A stretch of 21,100 nucleotides of DNA from Mikrocytos mackini. Its lineage: Eukaryota; Endomyxa; Ascetosporea; Mikrocytida; Mikrocytiidae. The stretch is taken from NCBI GenBank assembly GCA_030180075.1, contig JASNJN010000003.1:1-21100 (forward strand), in the 5' to 3' direction. Made by a program: the position numbers and the translations under genes. This document shows positions 1 to 6,123 of the stretch, piece by piece. Numbering within the stretch: the stretch's first letter is position 1; each line of letters begins with the position of its first letter. The notes beneath the pieces are model-generated. The model was not told the DNA's origin. It saw only the letters and a list, made by a program, of their open reading frames with translations, and did no database searches.

Positions 1-193
1 CAAATAAAGTTGAGACAATGGAATAAAGAAAGAAGATTTCGAGTCAAGATCACATATAGAGAAAATAACATAATATTAAGAAGGGATCATTTTTTTCTGT
101 ATTTGGAATAAGCCCAAAATAAATGTTATTTTCCCTATATGTGATCTTGACTCGAATTCTTCTTTCTTTATTCCATTGTCTCAACTTTATTTG
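1..193. mobile_element. Near-palindromic MITE, possibly cut by the window edge
   Basis: Positions 1-70 and 124-193 are inverted copies of each other with about two mismatches, around a 53-bp AT-rich loop. The element has no coding capacity. Long inverted arms around a short loop are typical of foldback-type MITEs. The palindrome starts at the first base of the window, so the true left end and any target duplication may lie outside. The arms do not resemble the ends of the other elements here, so the family is not assigned. Confidence 0.75.
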
Positions 194-302
194 CGTTTAG
201 AATCAAGACTTCATTGGTCTTATTATAACAGAGTTTATTCTACCCCAGAGTTGTTATAAAAGCGGGCGAACCCACAATAATACCACCCATTCCGGTTTAA
301 AC

Positions 303-678
303 TAGAGGTGAGAATTATCAGCCCGCCCGCCCGAAACCGAACCGCGCGGTTCGGTTTCGGGCGGTGAAGGGGTCATTTTTCGAAAAAATTCTCATTAAAG
401 GGTGACTTATCTTTTTTGAAAGAAATTTCCAAAATAAATATGATTTTCTATTTTCTTAGCATTCAAACTATATTCTCAACAAGTTTGGGTAAATTTTAAG
501 GTAATAGTCGTTTTTAATTGTATATTTTACATGATTTTTCTTTATAAATATTTTTAAAAAAATTCAAAATTTTTCAGATTTTCACTGAAAATAAAACGGT
601 TAAGAAACATGAAACCGCCCGCCCGTTTGGCGGCGCGGTTCGGGCGGTTCTCAAAAAATGGCTAAATTCTCACCTCTA
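303..678. mobile_element. hAT-like MITE, first of two tandem insertions
   Basis: The 376-bp element has terminal inverted repeats TAGAGGTGAGAATT at 303-316 and 665-678. It is bounded on both sides by the 8-bp word GTTTAAAC (295-302 and 679-686), read as a target duplication. An 8-bp duplication with T at position 2 and A at position 7, and ends of the form (C/T)A(A/G)NG, are known hallmarks of the hAT superfamily. Next to both ends are GC-rich subterminal blocks of CCCGCCCG and GAACCGCGC type, unlike the AT-rich middle. There is no coding sequence. Confidence 0.75.
327..364. repeat. 38-bp perfect GC-rich palindrome in the hAT-like MITE
   Basis: The sequence is exactly self-complementary around the point between 345 and 346, with CCGCCCGAAACC on the left mirrored as GGTTTCGGGCGG on the right. 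It lies in the left subterminal part of the MITE, where hAT elements usually carry repeated transposase-binding motifs. It could form a cruciform or hairpin. Confidence 0.85.
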
Positions 679-686
679 GTTTAAAC

Positions 687-1057
687 CAGAGATGAGAATT
701 CTGGGGTTTTGGCTTTCCGATCCGTCCGTTGTGTGTTTCGGTCGGATCGGATCGGAAAAATTCCTTCAATTTTTCTTAATAAAATTCCAAAAATGGCAAC
801 TAAAACCAATAAAAAATAGGTGAAATGTTGTAATTTTTGGCATTTAAACCGCCGATTTTCACTACTATGATGAAATAATATAAATTTCAGATTCGTTATT
901 AAATATAAAATGGGAAAAATTCAGTGGAAAATGATAACTTGGATATTTTTCATAGTTAGCATTTTAATGAGAATTTTTTGAAAATTTGGTCGATTTTCTT
1001 CCGATTCCGTCCGTTCGGATTGGAATCGGGTCGGACGGATGGAAACCGACACCTCTG
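687..1057. mobile_element. hAT-like MITE, second tandem insertion
   Basis: The 371-bp element has ends CAGAGATGAG on the left and, read inward, CAGAGGTGTC on the right. It is flanked on both sides by GTTTAAAC (679-686 and 1058-1065), the left copy being shared with the preceding MITE. The termini fit the hAT pattern (C/T)A(A/G)NG with an 8-bp target. CCGATCCGTCCG-like motifs repeat near both ends (about 718-760 and 1003-1042) and form local hairpins. The first bases resemble the neighbouring MITE (AGAGGTGAGAATT), but the interior is different, so they are relatives rather than copies. Confidence 0.7.
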
Positions 1058-1555
1058 GTTTAAACTGGGTGGCATTAACGTTTTACCCAAAATTCAAGGT
1101 AGTTTAACCCGCTTATTTCGAGTTACATAGTGTGGGATATGCATCGACACACAAAAACTTGTCTAGACAATCATAACTGTAAAACAACATACTGGAAGAA
1201 ATTCAGACGATTTAAAAATGCGAAATTTTTGGAAATCTGAAAAATCCAAAATTTAAAAAATTCGTATTTTGGAAATATAATTTTTTCAAAATTTGTCTAG
1301 AATTTGTTAAGTGTATATACAACCCCATAAATAATGTTCTAGAATTTCTAATCAATAAATTTTCAAAATTTTGAATTTATACCGAAAACGGGGGTGGAGT
1401 AAACTGGTATTAACCGGTTTAAACTGGTTTTAACCGGAATGGATGGTATTATTGTAGTTTCACCTGCTTTCATAACAACTCTGGGTACTAACTAATTACA
1501 GGAAAGTTCAACATCCAACTTTCAGGAAAACGTGGATTCTAAAATAGCGAGTGAA

Positions 1556-1712
1556 AGAAATATAAGCTTTAAGTGTTTTTTAGAGGGTCCGAAAATCATT
1601 TTAAAACATACATAAGTTCAATAAACTCTATAAAACACGAAATGCTTGGTCTCGTTTTGTATTAAACCCTATATACTTGTATTATTGATTTTTATTTTTC
1701 AAATTTTAAAAA
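1556..1712. repeat. Left terminal inverted repeat of the MULE (157 bp)
   Basis: It is the inverted copy of 5065-5222, starting AGAAATATAAGC. About 30 bp in, it contains AGGGTCCGAAAATC, which resembles the termini of the MITE at 3054-3250 (AGGGTCGGAAAATAT). It ends 29 bp before the transposase start codon, so it probably carries that gene's promoter. Confidence 0.9.
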
Positions 1713-1741
1713 TTCTTGAATTATAGGAACAAACAACCGCC

Positions 1742-4700
1742 ATGGTCAATTGCACAATCTGTTCTGATTCGTTTAAAACGAAGAAAGGCCTCAAAAGACA
1801 TATTCGGACAGTCTGCAACTCTGTGGGTCTGTCCAAATCAAATGACGAGAGTTGGGAAACCGACAGAGAACTTAAACCCCATACATCTCCGATTAAAAAG
1901 GCTAGATTCACTAAAACGCCTATATCCATCCTCCCTAAGCCATCCTTAATATCAAACCGTGATAAAAAGCCACAGACAGACACCAAAGACGCAAAGAATC
2001 GTATTAATCCTTTAGCTCCTTCCGATGGCATACATTCATTTACTGAACCTTCCCTTTTCAGTTCTAATGAATTAGACGAAGTACCTTCAAAGCCATCAGA
2101 GTCCCCTGTTAATTTAGTTTTACAAAAAGCGAATCAAGAAGAAGTTACTTTAAATAGCAACAAATCAAATTGTCTCCAACATAACACCAGTTCCCTACTA
2201 ATCAACAAACAAGTCGATGTGTCCTATATTCCAATAAGATGCAATAGCTGTTTAATTTCTTTTTCTACCAACAATAAATTAATTGAACACTATAATACTA
2301 TTCATAAAAGTAAAATTAAGAAAAAGACTTCTAAAGTTAAATGTAAAGAAGATTTAAATTTATGGAAGAAAGAACATTTAATTACAGAGAGACAGAACAT
2401 TATTATTAATTCCAGAAAGGTTAAAAACAACTATGTCAACGAATATTACAAATGTAATTTCAAAGAAGATTCGGCGCGCCCATGTACTGCATTTGTAAAC
2501 ATTTACCCTTCAGAAAAATCTACTACAATAAAGTTTTCATTTGATCACGTACACACTCCTAAATGGGATCAACTTCGACTTAAACCCCATACCAAGCTAT
2601 ACATTGAAAGTCAAATTAGAATAGGAGTCCCTTTACAGATTATTTATGAAAAGACGATTTCTACAGTAACAGAGCAAGTAAATGTCAAATCAGAAACTAT
2701 CACAATAAATTATTTAAAGTACGTTAAAAGAAATATAGAAAAAGAAAAACAACTGGACGAAAATGACCTAAATAGCTTCATAAAAATAAAGAACCAACTA
2801 ATTCAAAACAAAGCAATTATAGAAGTTTGTCTCAAAAAAGTCGGCGATACTAACAAAACATTCAATTTGAAAGAAGAAGAATTCGTTTTTGCATACACCA
2901 CAGCTGAGTTTATAAATAAATATAAATTATTTTGTGGTAAAGGAGTTCTTTTTGATAGCACACACAGCACAAACATGTATTCATTTCCTTTAACTATAGG
3001 TTTAATTGTTTCAGACAAATTCAACTGCTTCCCATTTTTATATATTATTAGTAGGGTCGGAAAATATGTGATTTGGTAAAAATCATATATTTTTACCAAA
3101 TTTCTGGAAATTTTCCACCCATAATATCTCCGATTTGAAGGAATTCATATATTTTATTTTATTGAAAATTCGAAATTATAATGAGATTTTGACAAAATCA
3201 TATATAATCATATATTTGCCGATTTTTTGTCATATATTTTCCGACCCCTAATTATTAGTAACAGTGAAAGAGAAGATGTACTCAATTTTGCATTTTACAA
3301 TTTTAAAATCGAATTATTAAAGAATAATGAAAACAAAGAAAAAGACAATACTACAACAAATGTTCCAAAATATTTTATTTCCGACATGTACACCGGATTT
3401 TTTAATTCGTGGGAAAACCAAATTTCTAGTAAATCCCAACATATATACTGTGATTTTCACGTTAAAAAATGCTGGCGTAAAAATGTTAAACAATATATTA
3501 AAGATACTGACCAACAACAAATTATTTTCGAATATTTAGACAACCTAACTATAGAACAAAACGAAGACAAATTTAATAAAATATTACAAGCTTTTCTAGT
3601 ATACTCACTTTCAATAAATGCAAATTTTTTCAATTATTTCAACACTTATTATGGCAAGAAAAAAGAAAAATGGGGACTTCCTTTTCGAACAAAATGTCTA
3701 TTTAATACAAACAATTATGCAGAAAGTTTCTTTAAAAAATTAAAATATCGCTATTTAAAAAAGAAAACCAACAGTAGAATTGACGAACTTTTTTTAAAAC
3801 TAAATAATTTGAATACAATAATATTAAAAGAAGAAATAGTTAAAAATGAATCCCAAAAAAAAGAACACCAAAGCTACCGATGTAAGAAATCTTTGGAAAA
3901 CCACAAAAACTCTGGAAAACTCAACTCTTCTTTAATTAGTGAAATTTCTTCTAATACATTTACTTACAAAGCCTACACTTTGAGAATAAAAAAGAAATAC
4001 AGTTCTTATAATCCTAATAAAGTCATTTGCACGAAGTGTTATATTCACTTTGATGAAATAAGTTGCAGTTGTTTGAACTATACTAAAACGAAGTCTATTT
4101 GTAAGCATATTCATTTACTGGCTTCATCCGAATTCCTTCCAGAGTTTACTTCGCGATATAATGACTACATAAGTGAGAAACGAAATTCTATTAAAGTAGG
4201 TGATTTAAGTCGTTCTACGGAGAAGCGAAGCTTGAATATAGACGAAGGTATTGGTGCCAAATCAGTGGGGGAAGCTAAAAATGTAGGACGTAAGGAAGTT
4301 GGTTTGTTGTCGGAATTTGCGGATCTAAATTTAGTAGAAAATGCGTTTAATGATATAAGATGCGCAACATCTAACCTATCTTCAAATTTGGCCATAAGTG
4401 AGAAGTTAAGTGAAATTAAAGCTCTTATTTCGACTTCTTCTCTTTCCGATTTCCAAACAACGGGCCCAAAGAAAGGCTTCAATAATAGATCCATTACTGT
4501 GAAGCAAAGAGAAATTTCCGTTCTAGTTAGCAGTAAAGAAAGTCTTAATTTTAAAAGACTGTCCAAAAAGAGGGGAAGTAAAGTCAAGGGAATCATCAAA
4601 AGTTTCAGAATTTGTATGTCTTGCTATTTCATAGATGATGATACAAGTTGTCCAACAATCGATTGGATTGAGTGTCTGAAATGTCGAAAATGGTACCACA

Positions 4701-4756
4701 AACATTGTCTTTTGGAGCAATTAGAGGAAGTTAATGCAGATTACCATTGCTGTTAG
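1742..4756 (+). pseudogene. MULE transposase, interrupted by a MITE insertion
   Basis: The frame starts at ATG 1742, is broken by a stop at 3077-3079 inside an inserted MITE, and resumes in the same phase at about 3251, running to a stop at 4754-4756. Domains in order: an N-terminal C2HC-type finger (CTICSDSF, 1751-1816); a C2H2 finger (CNSC...H...H, about 2240-2308); a FLYWCH/WRKY-like segment with two Cys and an HVH (about 2444-2555); the MULE DDE domain; a SWIM finger (CSC...CKH, about 4066-4120); and a C-terminal PHD-like finger (CMSC...CLKC...HKHC...CC, 4612-4753). The catalytic acids are visible: Asp in FDSTHSTN (codon 2954), Asp in ISDMYTGF (3383) and Glu in NNYAESFF (3722). Apart from the insertion I see no further break, so the inactivation looks recent. 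Codon use is much richer in AAA, AAT and TTA than in the neighbouring YPT7. Confidence 0.88.
3054..3250. mobile_element. 197-bp MITE inserted in the MULE transposase
   Basis: The ends are inverted copies: GGGTCGGAAAATAT at the left and ATATTTTCCGACCCC at the right. The direct repeat ATTATTAGTA lies on both sides (3044-3053 and 3251-3260). This can be read as a 10-bp duplication, or as an 8-bp duplication ATTATTAG with TA as part of the element's end. A duplication of 8-10 bp is usual for MULEs, and the end sequence resembles a block of the host MULE's own terminal repeat. Insert plus one duplicated copy is 207 bp, a multiple of three, so both transposase halves stay in phase, but an internal TAA ends translation. 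Confidence 0.88.
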
Positions 4757-5064
4757 TTCTTTTTTCTAATTAAAGTTATTATATTAATCTCTGAGTGTTG
4801 TTTAAGCCATGTCTAATATAAGTAGAAATACAGAGTATAATGATTTTGTTGTAACTAAGGTTTTAGTAGAAATGGCCACATTTCCCATAACGCGAGTCTA
4901 TGTGTCAAGAGTTTAGTCGTTTGAATGAGAACTTCCCCATTAACAGTCTTTTATGAAGGTCCCAATCGAATTGTGTCCGTTGTTGTTTCCCCAAAGTGCC
5001 CTTTTATAGATAAGCTTTGTTAAAGTGTGTTGTTGTTATAATTCTTTGCTTGGATTTTACAGGT
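4757..5064. other. Non-coding 3' part of the MULE
   Basis: These 308 bp lie between the transposase stop codon and the right terminal repeat. They are AT-rich and hold no convincing frame, RNA gene or repeat. They presumably contain the 3' untranslated region and polyadenylation signal of the transposase. Confidence 0.5.
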
Positions 5065-5222
5065 TTTTTAAAATTTGAAAAATAAAAATCAATAATACAA
5101 GTATATAGGGTTTAATACAAAACGAGACCAAGCATTTCGTGTTTTATAGAGTTTATTGAACTTATGTATGTTTTAAAAATGATTTTCGGACCCTCTAAAA
5201 AACACTTAAAGCTTATATTTCT
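5065..5222. repeat. Right terminal inverted repeat of the MULE (158 bp)
   Basis: It is the inverted copy of 1556-1712 with a single extra T in a T-run. It ends 45 bp before the YPT7 start codon and so forms most of that gene's immediate upstream sequence. It may supply promoter elements to YPT7 or have displaced the original ones. Confidence 0.9.
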
Positions 5223-5267
5223 ATCTTTCTGAAGAAAATATATTTTCAAACTGAGAGATAAACAGAG

Positions 5268-5975
5268 ATGGACCCTTCCAAACTACAGACCCATGTAATA
5301 AAAGTTGTGATATTAGGAGACAGCAACACAGGGAAAACATCGCTGATGAATAGGTTTGTAGAAGATAAGTTCAAGGGGATCTATAAAGCAACTATTGGAG
5401 CAGATTTCAGTTCTAGATCATTGACATTTCCAGACAGAGTTGTCAAACTGCAGATATGGGATACAGCCGGACAGGAGAGGTTCCAGAGCCTTGGTGTATC
5501 TTTCTACAGAAATTCAGACGCTTGTGTTATAGTTTACGATGCATCGGAAGCGAGAGGTGTGGAAAATGATGAGGGGGAAATTGAAGGAAGCCCCGAACTA
5601 GATGCCATTCTAAAATGGAAGAAGAGGTTTGAAGATAACTCGAAGCTGGAGGAGCATGAACTCAGGGGCTTCCCATACTTCATCGCGGCAAACAAAATTG
5701 ATTTAATCGAAGAAGCAGACGACGACGGGGAACTGTCGAAGGCAAACGAATACATATCAGAAAAATGTAAGGACGAACAGTTGGAGTACATGAAGACCTC
5801 AGCGAAGACAGGAGATAATGTGAACGAACTATTTGATAAGCTGGCAACCAAAGCATCCGACCTGGTAAAGGCCAGGTGTGACAAAAAGGTCAGCGACAGT
5901 TTGATAGGACATATACCTGCAGATAGAATTCTACAAGACAATTCGTTCTCAAAGGATGAAGGTGGCTGCTGTTAA
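5268..5975 (+). CDS. YPT7: Rab7/Ypt7-like small GTPase
   Basis: A 235-residue Rab-family GTPase, expected to control late endosome/lysosome or vacuole tethering and fusion from the cytosolic membrane face. All five nucleotide-binding motifs are present: GDSNTGKT (17-24), effector-loop Thr in ATIGADF (Thr42), DTAGQE (65-70, catalytic Gln69), NKID (142-145) and TSAK (177-180). The C-terminal GGCC gives a double-cysteine geranylgeranylation site. YKATIGADF and RFQSLGVSFYR are typical of Rab7. It is longer than usual Rab7 (about 207 residues), mainly through an acidic stretch at about 94-113 and extra acidic residues after the NKID motif (148-155). The ATG at 5268 places the P-loop at the normal distance from the N-terminus. 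The upstream 45 bp contain the 14-bp palindrome GAAAATATATTTTC (5234-5247); beyond that is transposon. Rab7 is the best subfamily match, judged by motifs rather than a tree. Confidence 0.88.
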   Translation: MDPSKLQTHVIKVVILGDSNTGKTSLMNRFVEDKFKGIYKATIGADFSSRSLTFPDRVVKLQIWDTAGQERFQSLGVSFYRNSDACVIVYDASEARGVENDEGEIEGSPELDAILKWKKRFEDNSKLEEHELRGFPYFIAANKIDLIEEADDDGELSKANEYISEKCKDEQLEYMKTSAKTGDNVNELFDKLATKASDLVKARCDKKVSDSLIGHIPADRILQDNSFSKDEGGCC

Positions 5976-6123
5976 ATAATTAAAAGTGTCTATGATTGAT
6001 ATATTTGTTCTAGGATGAACATAGAGCAAATTTAAAATCACCGAACTGCCGTGTGAAACATGTACACCTGTATCGGGTTATATGTGAGATTTTGGTTTTT
6101 CCCAAAAATTTTGAAAATTTATT

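Larger units (their letters stand above)
244..1485. mobile_element. Non-autonomous DNA transposon with CCCAGAG ends, carrying two nested MITEs
   Basis: The left end (244 to about 301) and right end (about 1428-1485) are inverted copies starting CCCAGAGTTGTTAT, matching over about 55 bp with under ten differences. TAC lies directly outside both ends (241-243 and 1486-1488), suggesting a 2- or 3-bp TA or TAC target duplication. Without the block at 303-1065 the element would be about 480 bp. No open frame is seen inside. A TA target would fit Tc1/mariner-like elements and a 3-bp target Harbinger-like ones; the sequence does not decide. Confidence 0.65.
1556..5222 (+). mobile_element. Mutator-like (MULE) transposon with long terminal inverted repeats
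   Basis: A 3667-bp element defined by near-identical inverted repeats at 1556-1712 and 5065-5222, enclosing one transposase reading frame on the plus strand. The transposase has the MULE DDE signature and a SWIM zinc finger. The two arms differ by only one extra T in the right copy, which suggests recent insertion or active homogenisation. I could not find an 8-10 bp direct duplication outside the arms (left flank ends GCGAGTGAA, right begins ATCTTTCTG). The element would not encode an intact transposase because a smaller element sits in the frame. Confidence 0.85.

Noticed and set aside
327-364. A CRISPR repeat or a bacterial terminator at the GC-rich palindrome
   Set aside because: There is no spaced repetition, the genes are eukaryotic, and the palindrome lies within a MITE with clear ends and target duplication.
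1546-1565. A target duplication flanking the MULE
   Set aside because: Direct comparison of the left flank (GCGAGTGAA) with the right flank (ATCTTTCTG), and small shifts of the boundary, gave no 8-10 bp match.
1716-1949. Short plus-strand frame overlapping the transposase start
   Set aside because: The frame starting at 1742 carries the zinc-finger motif and continues in phase with the DDE domain; the overlapping one does not.
4165-4599. 144-codon open frame on the minus strand inside the transposase
   Set aside because: It is the antisense shadow of the plus-strand frame that continues to the PHD-like finger, and it has no recognisable motif.
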